A stretch of DNA of 64,000 nucleotides from an uncultured Flavobacteriaceae bacterium (lineage in GTDB: Bacteria > Bacteroidota > Bacteroidia > Flavobacteriales > Flavobacteriaceae), in assembly GCA_947488435.1 (NCBI GenBank), contig CANKZG010000002.1:764537-828536 (forward strand). The letters run 5' to 3'. Position 1 is the first letter of the stretch; every line of letters starts with the position of its first letter. The position numbers and the translations under genes were made by a program. A model generated the notes under the pieces. It was not told the origin of the DNA, searched no databases, and saw nothing but the letters and a program-made list of their open reading frames with translations. Of the stretch, positions 39,135 to 47,764 are shown piece by piece.

Positions 39135-39748
39135 TGGATCAACCAAAAGATACTTTTAAAACACTAAAATCCCCTAGCGAGGTAGTTCTTTTTAAGGATC
39201 GAAAAAGTAAATTTTATGGATATGCTTTTCCTGTATCCGATGAGACTTCCATAAAATCGCATTTAGAAGATCTAAGGAAAAAACATCCGACTGCAAATCA
39301 TGTATGTTATGGCTGGCAATTGGGTGTAACCACTGTTCGATATCGAGCCAATGATGATGGAGAACCTAATAATTCTGCTGGAATGCCTATATATGGTCAA
39401 TTACAGGCCTTTGAGGTAACCAACATTCTTGTTGCTGTTGTTCGTTTTTTTGGAGGCACTAAGCTTGGGGTGGGCGGCTTAATCAATGCCTATAGAACCA
39501 CGGCCAAAATGGCCTTAGAAGTTTCGGAAATTATTGAGAAAGTAATCCATGAAGAATTTCGAATTGTTTTTGAGTACCACCAAATGGATAAGGTAATGCG
39601 ATTAATAAAACAGCATCAAATACAAATCATAGATCAAAAAATGGATTTGAAATGCATGTTACATATCGGGGTAAGAAAAAAGCAAGCTAAACTTATTGAA
39701 AAGGAACTGATGCAAAACATCAGAATCGAAACAATGCAACAGCTTTAA
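39134..39748 (+). CDS. IMPACT/YigZ family protein
   Basis: A 204-residue protein with the YigZ pattern: FKDRKSKFYGYAFPV, HPTANHVCYGWQLG, RANDDGEPNNSAGMPIYGQL, and VVRFFGGTKLGVGGLINAYR, followed by a ferredoxin-like C-terminal domain. The family is related to eukaryotic IMPACT; its bacterial function is not settled. The ATG overlaps the EamA stop (TGATG), so coupled translation is likely. It converges with the thioesterase gene. Confidence 0.93.
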   Translation: MDQPKDTFKTLKSPSEVVLFKDRKSKFYGYAFPVSDETSIKSHLEDLRKKHPTANHVCYGWQLGVTTVRYRANDDGEPNNSAGMPIYGQLQAFEVTNILVAVVRFFGGTKLGVGGLINAYRTTAKMALEVSEIIEKVIHEEFRIVFEYHQMDKVMRLIKQHQIQIIDQKMDLKCMLHIGVRKKQAKLIEKELMQNIRIETMQQL

Positions 39749-40143
39749 AAATCTAATTTATCCAAAATATAAGTTGGGCAACGCATTGGTTTTTTTGTTT
39801 CTTTATTGATAAACGCTAAAACCGTATTTGCTTTGACTAAAATCTCTTTAGATTCATTATAAATAACATAATCAAATTCGATCTTTACTGTTGGTTTTTT
39901 TTTGAGTGTAGTTACCACCGTAAGAAGATCATCATACAGTGCAGATTTTTTAAAATCGAACTGTAAGTAAATTACTGGTAGTATAATACCACTTTCTTCC
40001 ATTGCTTTGTAAGAAATACCAAATTGTCGCAACCATTCTACCCTGCCCATCTCTAGGTACTGTGCATAGTTGCCGTGATATACTACTCCCATTTGATCCG
40101 TTTCCCCATAGCGAACACGAAAAGAAATTTTGTTAAAATCCAT
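39745..40143 (-). CDS. Acyl-CoA thioesterase (4HBT/YbgC-like)
   Basis: The 132-residue hot-dog-fold protein has the signature RVRYGETDQMGVVYHGNYAQYLEMGRVEWL, with the catalytic Asp in the TDQMG segment, as in 4-hydroxybenzoyl-CoA thioesterase and YbgC. It hydrolyses acyl-CoA thioesters; chain preference is unknown. It is a single gene, convergent with yigZ, and faces away from dnaA across 219 bases. Confidence 0.92.
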   Translation of the reverse strand: MDFNKISFRVRYGETDQMGVVYHGNYAQYLEMGRVEWLRQFGISYKAMEESGIILPVIYLQFDFKKSALYDDLLTVVTTLKKKPTVKIEFDYVIYNESKEILVKANTVLAFINKETKKPMRCPTYILDKLDF

Positions 40144-40362
40144 ATTTTTTCAGGTAAAAACTATATATTTAAATCCTTTCACTTTTGTGATCGGAACATG
40201 ATGAAAAATTTTGGGAAATTCAATAGGAAATCATTTTTTTTTTAGAATTTTTGTTCACATATTTGTCGCACTTTTAAACCATGGCATCAATACCATAAAA
40301 AAGTAAAACCAACGTTAATTTAAGTTACTAACCAACTTTTAAATTTTAAGACTTCACTGAGT

Positions 40363-41787
40363 ATGAATGTTACTGCAAATTCCGTGTGGAACAATTGTTT
40401 GGCTTTTATCGAGGATAATATCCAACCGCAGGCATTCAAAACCTGGTTTGAACCTATCAAACCCGTTAAGTTAACGGATAGTGCGTTAAGCATTCAGGTA
40501 CCCAGTAAATTCTTCTATGAGTGGTTAGAAGAACATTATGTAAAACTTCTTAAAGTTGCCTTAACGAAGGAACTTGGAGATCATGCTAAATTGGTATACG
40601 TTATTCGAATGGAGAATACCTATGGTAATAAGGAGCCTTTTACAGAAAAAATTCCAAGTGCCAATAGAGTTAATGTCGACCCTCAAGAATTGGATGTCCC
40701 GATAAAATCGAAAAACCCAGAACTTAAAAATCCTTTTATAATTCCTGGTATTCGTAATATAAAAATTGAGTCTCAATTAAATCCTAATTATAATTTTGAA
40801 AATTTCTTAGAAGGAGATTCCAATCGATTGGCAAGATCGGCAGGTATGGCGGTTGCCAACAAGCCAGGGGGAACGTCCTTCAATCCTTTACTGGTTTTTG
40901 GAGGAGTGGGATTAGGTAAAACACATTTGGCTCATGCCATAGGCGTTGAGATCAAGGATAAATATCCAGAACGTACGGTACTTTATATTTCTGCAGAAAA
41001 GTTTACGCAGCAATATATAGAATCAGTCAAAAAAAATACGCGAAACGATTTCATTCACTTTTATCAACTTATAGATGTACTGATTATAGATGATGTACAA
41101 TTTCTATCTGGAAAATCCGGGACACAAGATGTTTTCTTTCATATCTTCAATCATTTACATCAAAATGGGAAACAGGTTATCTTGACCTCTGATAAGGCTC
41201 CTGTAGATATGCAAGATATCGAACAGCGTTTGCTTTCCCGATTTAAATGGGGACTGTCTGCCGAATTGCAAAGCCCAGATTACGAAACGCGTATCTCAAT
41301 TTTAAAGAACAAGTTATATCGAGATGGTGTAGAAATGCCTGATGATATTATCGATTATGTTGCGAAACATATTAAAACCAATATTCGAGAATTGGAGGGT
41401 GCGGTTATTTCGTTGATAGCACAATCTTCTTTCAATAAAAAAGAAGTTACTCTTGAGCTTGCACAACAAGTAGTAGAGAAATTTGTAAAAAATACGAAAC
41501 GTGAAGTTTCTATTGATTACATTCAAAAAGTTGTTTCCGATTACTTTGAAATGGATGTTGCTACCTTACAATCAAAGACCAGAAAACGTCATATTGTACA
41601 AGCGCGTCAACTTGCGATGTTTTTTGCAAAGAAATTCACAAAAGCTTCACTGGCTAGTATTGGATCTCAAATAGGTAAACGAGATCATGCAACAGTTTTA
41701 CATGCCTGTAAAACTGTGGATAACTTGGCTGAAACAGATAAGCAGTTTAGAAAATATATTGAAGACCTTACCAAAAAATTCTCCTGA
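40363..41787 (+). CDS. dnaA: Chromosomal replication initiator DnaA
   Basis: DnaA binds DnaA boxes and melts the origin. The protein (474 residues) has domain I (about 1-80, FKTWFEPIKPV), the AAA+ domain with Walker A GGVGLGKTHLAH (about 180), Walker B VLIIDDVQFL, and sensor motif, and the C-terminal HTH with the DnaA signature IGKRDHATVLHACKTV. The 219 bases upstream are A/T-rich with no perfect DnaA box, so an adjacent oriC is not supported. A two-gene run (broken phosphatase, methylase) follows within 15 bases. Confidence 0.97.
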   Translation: MNVTANSVWNNCLAFIEDNIQPQAFKTWFEPIKPVKLTDSALSIQVPSKFFYEWLEEHYVKLLKVALTKELGDHAKLVYVIRMENTYGNKEPFTEKIPSANRVNVDPQELDVPIKSKNPELKNPFIIPGIRNIKIESQLNPNYNFENFLEGDSNRLARSAGMAVANKPGGTSFNPLLVFGGVGLGKTHLAHAIGVEIKDKYPERTVLYISAEKFTQQYIESVKKNTRNDFIHFYQLIDVLIIDDVQFLSGKSGTQDVFFHIFNHLHQNGKQVILTSDKAPVDMQDIEQRLLSRFKWGLSAELQSPDYETRISILKNKLYRDGVEMPDDIIDYVAKHIKTNIRELEGAVISLIAQSSFNKKEVTLELAQQVVEKFVKNTKREVSIDYIQKVVSDYFEMDVATLQSKTRKRHIVQARQLAMFFAKKFTKASLASIGSQIGKRDHATVLHACKTVDNLAETDKQFRKYIEDLTKKFS

Positions 41788-41799
41788 TCCATATCATCA

Positions 41800-42224
41800 A
41801 TGCCAACAAAAGTGCTCATGGTATGTCTTGGGAATATCTGCAGATCTCCTCTAGCAGAAGGTATTCTAAGAAATAAGCTTCCAAAAGAAAATGTTCATGT
41901 AGATTCGGCAGGAACTGCGGGGTATCATATTGGGAATCCTCCAGATAAGAGATCCATAGCTGTTGCCGCAAGTTTACCACAAGTGATTTCTCCACTTTTG
42001 ATCTAATCTACGTAATGGATCTTTCTAATTACGAAAATATCCTTAATTTAACCAGAAATCAGGATGAAGCAAAAAAAGTAAAACTTTTGCTTAGTGAGTT
42101 GTCTATTGGAATCGACGAAGTTCCTGATCCGTATTATGGAGGGGAAGATGGTTTTGATCAAGTATATGAAATGATAGATAAGGCTTGTGATGCTATTGCA
42201 AAAAAAATAAAGTATTCAATATAA
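41800..42224 (+). pseudogene. Low-molecular-weight protein tyrosine phosphatase, internally deleted and frameshifted
   Basis: The first part (41800-42006) has the phosphatase loop VMVCLGNICRSPLAEG-type CX5R site and GTAGYHIGNPPDKRSIAVAA, then runs into unrelated codons and a stop at 42004. Translation of another frame from 41970 gives KFTTSDFSTFDLIYVMDLSNYEN and continues through the general-acid motif DPYYGG to 42224. Comparison with the family pattern shows that roughly 12-13 codons between the two parts are missing, and the frame changes by one. As written no functional enzyme can be made. It lies between dnaA and the methylase, as expected for an intact gene in this place. Confidence 0.85.
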
Positions 42225-42227
42225 TTA

Positions 42228-42944
42228 ATGAAAGAAAATTACGGGAATCTTTATCTTATTCCAACTACCCTAGGGGAAAATGAACCTCTGGAAGTTCTTC
42301 CTATATCCATAAAGCAAGCTATAGAGCGTATCAACTATTTTATTGTAGAGAATGAAAAGACGGCACGACGATTTATTAAAAAAATAAGTTCTAATAAATC
42401 CCAAGCTGGACTACATATTGAATTGCTAAATAAATTTACTGAACCGGAACATATTCCTACTTTCTTGGATCCGTGTTTTGAAGGCTTTCATGTGGGTATA
42501 ATTTCGGAAGCTGGATGTCCTGGTATTGCCGATCCTGGAGCAGATGTTGTAAAGATTGCCCATGAAAAACAACTTAAAGTTGTTCCCTTAGTAGGACCAT
42601 CATCTATTCTCCTAGGACTTATGGCTAGCGGTTTGAATGGCCAAAGCTTTGCCTTTAATGGATACCTTCCTATTGATACTGTAGAACGCAAAAAAAGCAT
42701 TAAAAAAGCAGAAAAATTATCGCGAGAGTCTCAGCAAACTCAGATTTGGATCGAAACTCCTTATCGAAATGACAAGCTATATACAGAATTCGTTAGAACT
42801 TTATCTCCAAAAACACGTCTTACGGTCGCAACAGATATTACTTTGCCAACAGAATATATTTGCACAAAGTTAGCGGAAGATTGGAAGCATGTTACTCTTG
42901 ACCTACATAAAAGACCAACGATCTTCATGATATTGGCTTCATAA
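42228..42944 (+). CDS. RsmI-like SAM-dependent methyltransferase
   Basis: The 238-residue protein has a tetrapyrrole-methylase fold: LYLIPTTLGENEPLEVLP, YFIVENEKTARRFIKK, the GIISEAGCPGIADPGADVV motif and VPLVGPSSILLGLMASGLNGQSFAFNGYLP, all resembling RsmI (16S rRNA 2'-O-methyltransferase at C1402). Sequence details such as the LDPCFEG insertion suggest a Bacteroidota-type paralogue, not necessarily RsmI itself. It follows the broken phosphatase by three bases and ends at a bidirectional terminator. Confidence 0.85.
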   Translation: MKENYGNLYLIPTTLGENEPLEVLPISIKQAIERINYFIVENEKTARRFIKKISSNKSQAGLHIELLNKFTEPEHIPTFLDPCFEGFHVGIISEAGCPGIADPGADVVKIAHEKQLKVVPLVGPSSILLGLMASGLNGQSFAFNGYLPIDTVERKKSIKKAEKLSRESQQTQIWIETPYRNDKLYTEFVRTLSPKTRLTVATDITLPTEYICTKLAEDWKHVTLDLHKRPTIFMILAS

Positions 42945-42976
42945 AAAAACCCCAATACCGAAGTATCAGGGTTTTT
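42945..42976. terminator. Bidirectional terminator between convergent genes
   Basis: AAAAACCC (42945-42952) pairs with GGGTTTTT (42969-42976), with an inner ATAC/GTAT stem and a CGAA loop. It can serve the methylase operon and the reverse lysozyme-like gene. Confidence 0.8.
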
Positions 42977-42984
42977 ATTTCCAT

Positions 42985-43620
42985 TTATACTTTAGGATTG
43001 CGCCTAGGTAAAACTCCCGAAGTATCATAGCCTGAAAACTTTTTCATATAATAGGATATATTACTTCCATAAGCATCTTGCACATTTATTTTACCATATG
43101 AGCGCAAGTATTTTTTTACATTACCTGGCCCTGCTAAATGTGCTGCAGCTAGAATACCAGACTCTGTAATTTCTACTCCATTTATACGTTTTCCAACAAA
43201 TCTTTTAATGTCTCTTCGTAAAATCCATTTATTACGTTCAACATTAGTTAGAAATACCTTCTCCTGTAGGATCGGACTTTTCAAGAAACTTGTTGCATTA
43301 TAAACACCCATTAGATTTAAAGTACCTATACCAAATTGGTATTTGCCCAAATAACCTAAAGTATTTGTTCTAAAATAATTCCCCTGCGATTCTTTAAAAG
43401 CTAACGCCTCTTTAAAACCAACATACGAACTTCCTAAAAAAGGAGGTGTCACCATAATGGGGGAGAAAAATGTTCTGTTTTGGGGAAACAAAACTTCCGT
43501 AGGTCCATTTACTTTAAGAGCCTCTGGTACCACTACTACTGTCTTTGTAGGGCCAAATCTAAAACTCGTTAAAATAAAAATCATGATCAGGGGAAAGCTT
43601 AAACTTATCCACTTTCTCAT
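42985..43620 (-). CDS. Exported lysozyme-like (transglycosylase-fold) protein
   Basis: The protein (211 residues) has an N-terminal signal or anchor (WISLSFPLIMIFILTSFRFG). The domain from about residue 65 resembles a lytic transglycosylase/lysozyme core: GFKEALAFKESQGNY holds the probable catalytic glutamate, then YLGKYQFGIGTLNLMG and ESGILAAAHLAGPGNVKKYL. Cleavage of peptidoglycan in the periplasm is a fair guess. It lies 157 bases downstream of mltG on the same strand, so these two cell-wall genes may be related in expression. Confidence 0.75.
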   Translation of the reverse strand: MRKWISLSFPLIMIFILTSFRFGPTKTVVVVPEALKVNGPTEVLFPQNRTFFSPIMVTPPFLGSSYVGFKEALAFKESQGNYFRTNTLGYLGKYQFGIGTLNLMGVYNATSFLKSPILQEKVFLTNVERNKWILRRDIKRFVGKRINGVEITESGILAAAHLAGPGNVKKYLRSYGKINVQDAYGSNISYYMKKFSGYDTSGVLPRRNPKV

Positions 43621-43777
43621 ACACTTGTTTTCTTAAGACTTATGACTCATTTAAATCTGCTTAAATTTCACGCTGCAAATATATATCTGATTTTTTCATT
43701 GTGATCTCGTAATCCCCTAAGATTTTCATAAAATGAAGGTTTTTTGGTTAAAGTGTTCTAAAAATCAGGTGATTTTC

Positions 43778-44821
43778 CTATCTATTTATCTTTTTTTTAT
43801 TGATCCATCGGATGTATTGTACTTTATTTCGGTTGTGCTGCGTAAGAGATTTCGCAAACATATGGTATCCAAAATTTTCAACATTGGCTACAAAATACAA
43901 GTAATCATGCTTTTCGGGGTTCAAAACAGCTTCTATAGCAGAAATATCAGGCATTGCTATAGGTCCAGGAGGTAGCCCACCATATTTATACGTGTTATAT
44001 GGAGAGTTTATTTCCAAATCTTTATACAATACCCGTTTATATACTTTGGTAAAATCACCGTCATTTAATTTAAGCGCATAAATAACCGTAGGGTCTGCTT
44101 GTAGGCGCATTTTTTTACGTAAGCGATTAAGGTAAAGACCAGCAACTTTAGGGCGTTCATCAATCTTTGCACTCTCCTTATGCACAATAGCCGCTAATGA
44201 ACTCACCTCCAGAGGCGTTAAATGTTGCTTTTTAGCCTTTTCAAGGCGTTCTGCATTCCAAAATACATTATACTCTTTTAACATTCGATCCCTGAATTGT
44301 GTTGCAGAAGTGTTCCAGAAAAATTCATAACTATTTGGTATATACATCGATAATGCTGAAGCCTTAGTAAACTTATTCTTCTTTAAAAAATCTTCACTCA
44401 AAAAAGCTTGAAGTAATCCCAGACTATCTGCTTCCAATTGAGTAGCTATTCTTCCCGCCAAATCTGCAAGAGTTTCCTGATTATTAAAAGAAACTTTCAC
44501 TGGAATATTATTACTTCTTAGCGTTCCAATAATTTCATTGGTATTCATCCCTTGGGTAATGCGATATCTTCCTCCTTTGATATTTGCTGTATATCCTTTT
44601 CGTTTCGCCAATATTTCAAAAGACCGCGTATCTTTTAATAAGGGAGCGACGAGTTGCTTAACAACATCAAAATTAGCCTCCGAAGGGATAAACACATATT
44701 CCTCAGCGGTATCAAAATTAGTATTTGGTGAAAAAATTGCATTATAAATCGTGTACGCGAAAAAACCACCAACTACCAGACCTATTAAAACAATTCCTAA
44801 TACAATTCTCTTGATATACAT
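43778..44821 (-). CDS. mltG: Endolytic transglycosylase MltG
   Basis: MltG cuts nascent glycan strands in the inner membrane and is thought to set their length. The 347-residue protein has one N-terminal membrane helix (about 4-25), then YceG motifs: GGRYRITQGMNTNEIIGTL, YIPNSYEFFWNTSA, AAIVHKESAKIDERPKVAGLYLNRL with the catalytic glutamate, MRLQADPTVIYAL and SPYNTYKYGGLPPGPIAMP. Its start overlaps the last base of the upstream GNAT gene. Confidence 0.95.
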   Translation of the reverse strand: MYIKRIVLGIVLIGLVVGGFFAYTIYNAIFSPNTNFDTAEEYVFIPSEANFDVVKQLVAPLLKDTRSFEILAKRKGYTANIKGGRYRITQGMNTNEIIGTLRSNNIPVKVSFNNQETLADLAGRIATQLEADSLGLLQAFLSEDFLKKNKFTKASALSMYIPNSYEFFWNTSATQFRDRMLKEYNVFWNAERLEKAKKQHLTPLEVSSLAAIVHKESAKIDERPKVAGLYLNRLRKKMRLQADPTVIYALKLNDGDFTKVYKRVLYKDLEINSPYNTYKYGGLPPGPIAMPDISAIEAVLNPEKHDYLYFVANVENFGYHMFAKSLTQHNRNKVQYIRWINKKKINR

Positions 44822-45345
44822 TATTCTTTAATCTTTTGAAGTAAAATTTCATTTTTAAATGAACCGTTTGCATAAATCCAGTCTTCCTTTACACCGGTTT
44901 TTTTAAATCCCATTTTTAAAAACAGGTGAATGCTGGCCATATTGTCTTCTGCTACATTTGCATACAATTGTTTCAAATCCAAATAAGTAAAAGCATATTT
45001 AGTGAGCAATTCAATCGCCGACGCACCCAACCCTAAATTGCGGTTCTTTTCATCCAAAATAACCAGTCCTACTCCTGCCCTTCTATTCCGTGGATCAAAA
45101 TCGAAGAGATCTATTAGACCTATTACATCTTCGGACGTATTACAAATACATAGTCGTAATTGTTTTACATCGTATATATCTCGATGTGAATTTTCGAGAT
45201 ATTTTTTTAATACTTGTTTTGAATATGGGGCTATAGTGCCACTTATTTCCCAGATAGAAGTATTATTCTCCAGTTCGTATAAAAAATCCAAATCCTCAGG
45301 TTCTAAGGCCCTAAGGTAAATTTCCTTTCCCTTAAGCTTCGACAT
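44821..45345 (-). CDS. GNAT family N-acetyltransferase (RimJ/RimL-like)
   Basis: The 174-residue enzyme has the RimJ-type pattern: IYLRALEPEDLDFLYELEN, VIGLIDLFDFDPRNRRAGVGLVI, the acetyl-CoA loop KNRNLGLGASAIELL and NMASIHLFLKMGFKKTGVKEDWI. The acceptor is unknown; protein N-termini and amines are typical in the family. It is placed between dapF, which overlaps its start by 14 bases, and mltG. Confidence 0.9.
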   Translation of the reverse strand: MSKLKGKEIYLRALEPEDLDFLYELENNTSIWEISGTIAPYSKQVLKKYLENSHRDIYDVKQLRLCICNTSEDVIGLIDLFDFDPRNRRAGVGLVILDEKNRNLGLGASAIELLTKYAFTYLDLKQLYANVAEDNMASIHLFLKMGFKKTGVKEDWIYANGSFKNEILLQKIKE

Positions 45346-46114
45346 TTATTTCTCCTTTAAAAACTAGTTTAGCAGCTCCTATTAAAAATATATTGGTATA
45401 ACACCCTTCTTCTTCTTTGAAAACCACTTGTAATTCTCCTCCTGGTGTTTGAATTTTGATATTTTCGGCTGTGGTATTTCCATTATTATGCATTGCAATG
45501 GCTACGGCAGTAACTCCTGTACCACAAGACAATGTTTCATTTTCAACCCCGCGTTCATAGGTGCGAACCGCGAATGTATTGGCTTCAGGTTGTGCAACAA
45601 AATTGATATTACTCCCTTTTTCGCCATAAATACCGTACCGTAGTCGCGCTCCTTCTTGCACTACTTTAAAGGTATCTAGATCAGATACCAATTGCACATG
45701 ATGCGGAGAACCTGTATTTAAAAAACTATACTTTTCTTTTTTACGAACTTCCTTAACATCTTGCATTTGAAGTTCAACTTGATCACCAGCAATAGTTGCA
45801 TAATGCAATCCATCCACAGCATTAAAAGACACTTCCTTGTCAATCAGATTTAACTGTTTCGCAAATGCAACCAAACATCTCCCGCCATTCCCACACATAC
45901 TGCTAGGATTTCCATCAGCATTGTAGTATACCATTTTTAAATCTGCATCCGGATCATTTTCAAGCAGAATAAGGCCGTCTGCTCCAACACCAAATTTTCT
46001 GTCGCAAAGTCTTGCTACCAATTTTGTATTTGTCTTTGGAAAATGATTTTCTCGGTTATCAATCATTACAAAGTCATTACCGGTTCCTTGATATTTATAA
46101 AAATTAAGTCTCAT
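45332..46114 (-). CDS. dapF: Diaminopimelate epimerase DapF
   Basis: DapF converts LL-diaminopimelate to the meso form used for lysine and peptidoglycan. The 260-residue protein has both catalytic cysteines, in SMCGNGGRCLVAF and LSCGTGVTAVA, plus YQGTGNDFVMIDN and FGVGADGLILLEND. It is the first gene of dapF-GNAT-mltG, whose ends overlap, so the cell-wall genes dapF and mltG share a transcript. Confidence 0.96.
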   Translation of the reverse strand: MRLNFYKYQGTGNDFVMIDNRENHFPKTNTKLVARLCDRKFGVGADGLILLENDPDADLKMVYYNADGNPSSMCGNGGRCLVAFAKQLNLIDKEVSFNAVDGLHYATIAGDQVELQMQDVKEVRKKEKYSFLNTGSPHHVQLVSDLDTFKVVQEGARLRYGIYGEKGSNINFVAQPEANTFAVRTYERGVENETLSCGTGVTAVAIAMHNNGNTTAENIKIQTPGGELQVVFKEEEGCYTNIFLIGAAKLVFKGEINVEA

Positions 46115-46131
46115 AAATCATATTTCGATCA

Positions 46132-46139
46132 CAAAGATA
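46132..46139 (-). promoter_or_regulatory. Bacteroidota -7 box for dapF-GNAT-mltG
   Basis: On the reverse strand the bases read TATCTTTG, matching TAnnTTTG, 17 bases before the dapF ATG, within the spacer to the divergent protease gene. Confidence 0.5.
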
Positions 46140-46245
46140 GGATTTTATTAACCGTTTTTTAGCAGTTAAAAAGTAGTTAAACAGGTTTCAAAAAAAAGGA
46201 ATTATCCTATTTTTACGGTAGAAGTAATTTAAATTAATAGTTTAT

Positions 46246-47646
46246 ATGAAGAAGATAGCAAGTTTATTACTAGTCGCAGTTTTTGCAGGCGTAATTACAC
46301 TCGGTGCTTACAAATTGTTTTTCGAAAAGACAAACTACAGATTGGTTACTGAAGAATCCAGACCAGTCGTCACAACGAATTATGCAGGTATAACAGAAAG
46401 AAGCCCGGGAATAGAAGGGGTTAATTTTACCGATGCAGCAGAAAAAACGGTAAATGCTGTAGTGCACGTTAAAAATGTTACCGAAGGGAGAAGCTCTTCA
46501 AGCCTCTTAGAATTTTTTTATGGCTCGGAAAAAAGAGAACGAAGTAGACCCCAAATTGGTACCGGTTCTGGCGTAATTATTTCTCCTGATGGTTTTATTG
46601 TTACCAATAATCATGTAATTGCTAAGGCAGACGAATTGCAGGTAACTTTAAATAATAACAAGACCTATGATGCGAAATTAGTGGGGACGGATTCAGATTC
46701 GGATATCGCATTGCTTAAAATTGATGCGGATGTGGCACTCCCGTATTTGGCATTTGGAGACTCGGATAACGCAAAAATTGGTGAATGGGTTTTAGCAGTT
46801 GGTAATCCCTTTAATTTAACCTCCACTGTTACTGCAGGAATTGTAAGTGCTAAGGCAAGAAGTTTGGATTTTCGTAGAAATCAATCCTTTATTCAGACCG
46901 ATGCTGCTGTAAATCCAGGAAATAGCGGTGGTGCTTTGGTAAATACCAATGGAGATTTAATTGGTATTAATACCGCCATAACCTCTCAAACAGGTTCTTA
47001 TGTAGGCTATTCCTTTGCAGTCCCTAGCAATATTGCTAAAAAGGTAGTAGAAGATATTTTAGAATATGGAAATGTACAGAGCGTTATTTTGGGCATAAGT
47101 GCAGCAAATACTCAATCGCAACAGGCTATTGAAAGTGGTCTAAACGAAATAGATGGGGTTTATATCTCTGGAATTGAGGAAGAAAGTGGTGCTGCTGATG
47201 CCGGTCTTCGTGAAGGAGATATTATTAAACAAATTGATCAGGTAAAAGTTCGAAAATTTGCAGATTTGACGGGTTATATTTCATCAAAACGCGCTGGTGA
47301 TAAGGTTAATGTATTCTTAGAAAGAAATAACCAAAACTTAGAAGTATTGGTTACGTTAAAAACAAGAAAATCTATCATTCTTCCTATTATGGGGCTTCGT
47401 GTAAAAAATCTTACGAAAGAAGATCAAGAATTGTATAATACAAAAAATGGAGTGAAAGTTATTGCCGTTCCTGAAACCTATAAAGGGTATAATTTAGAGA
47501 ATAAGGTGTTAATTTCTGTAGATGATAAAAAGATTACGGATGTAAGAGCCGCTAAAGAACTATTCAACAATATTTCTGTGTATGGCAGAACCACCATTAC
47601 CATTCTCAATGAAGAAGGTGAAAAAGAGCGACTTATATTTCAATAA
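46246..47646 (+). CDS. Do-like (DegP/DegQ) periplasmic serine protease
   Basis: The protein (466 residues) has an N-terminal export signal or anchor (about 4-26) and a trypsin-fold domain with the triad His (VTNNHVIAKADE), Asp (SDSDIALLKID) and Ser (VNPGNSGGALVN). Two PDZ-like segments follow (about 280-370, GVYISGIEEESGAADAGLREGDIIKQID, and a second, degenerate one to the end). Such proteases degrade or chaperone misfolded envelope proteins. It is monocistronic, ending in a terminator, and divergent from dapF. Confidence 0.95.
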   Translation: MKKIASLLLVAVFAGVITLGAYKLFFEKTNYRLVTEESRPVVTTNYAGITERSPGIEGVNFTDAAEKTVNAVVHVKNVTEGRSSSSLLEFFYGSEKRERSRPQIGTGSGVIISPDGFIVTNNHVIAKADELQVTLNNNKTYDAKLVGTDSDSDIALLKIDADVALPYLAFGDSDNAKIGEWVLAVGNPFNLTSTVTAGIVSAKARSLDFRRNQSFIQTDAAVNPGNSGGALVNTNGDLIGINTAITSQTGSYVGYSFAVPSNIAKKVVEDILEYGNVQSVILGISAANTQSQQAIESGLNEIDGVYISGIEEESGAADAGLREGDIIKQIDQVKVRKFADLTGYISSKRAGDKVNVFLERNNQNLEVLVTLKTRKSIILPIMGLRVKNLTKEDQELYNTKNGVKVIAVPETYKGYNLENKVLISVDDKKITDVRAAKELFNNISVYGRTTITILNEEGEKERLIFQ

Positions 47647-47662
47647 CAAAATAAACGTGAAT

Positions 47663-47695
47663 AAAAAAAGCGCTCCTGACTAGGGGCGTTTTTTT
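47663..47695 (+). terminator. Rho-independent terminator after the Do-like protease gene
   Basis: GCGCTCCT pairs with AGGGGCGT (two G-T wobbles) around a four-base loop, flanked by seven A and seven T. Confidence 0.85.
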
Positions 47696-47764
47696 ATGCA
47701 AATAATTATACGAAAACGATGGAAAGCTCTAATTTTGCCAAAAATTAAAAACAACGTCAAATCG

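Noticed and set aside
40144..40362. Possible oriC upstream of dnaA
   Set aside because: The stretch is A/T-rich, but no DnaA box close to TTATCCACA is repeated; TTGTTCACA has two mismatches and is single.
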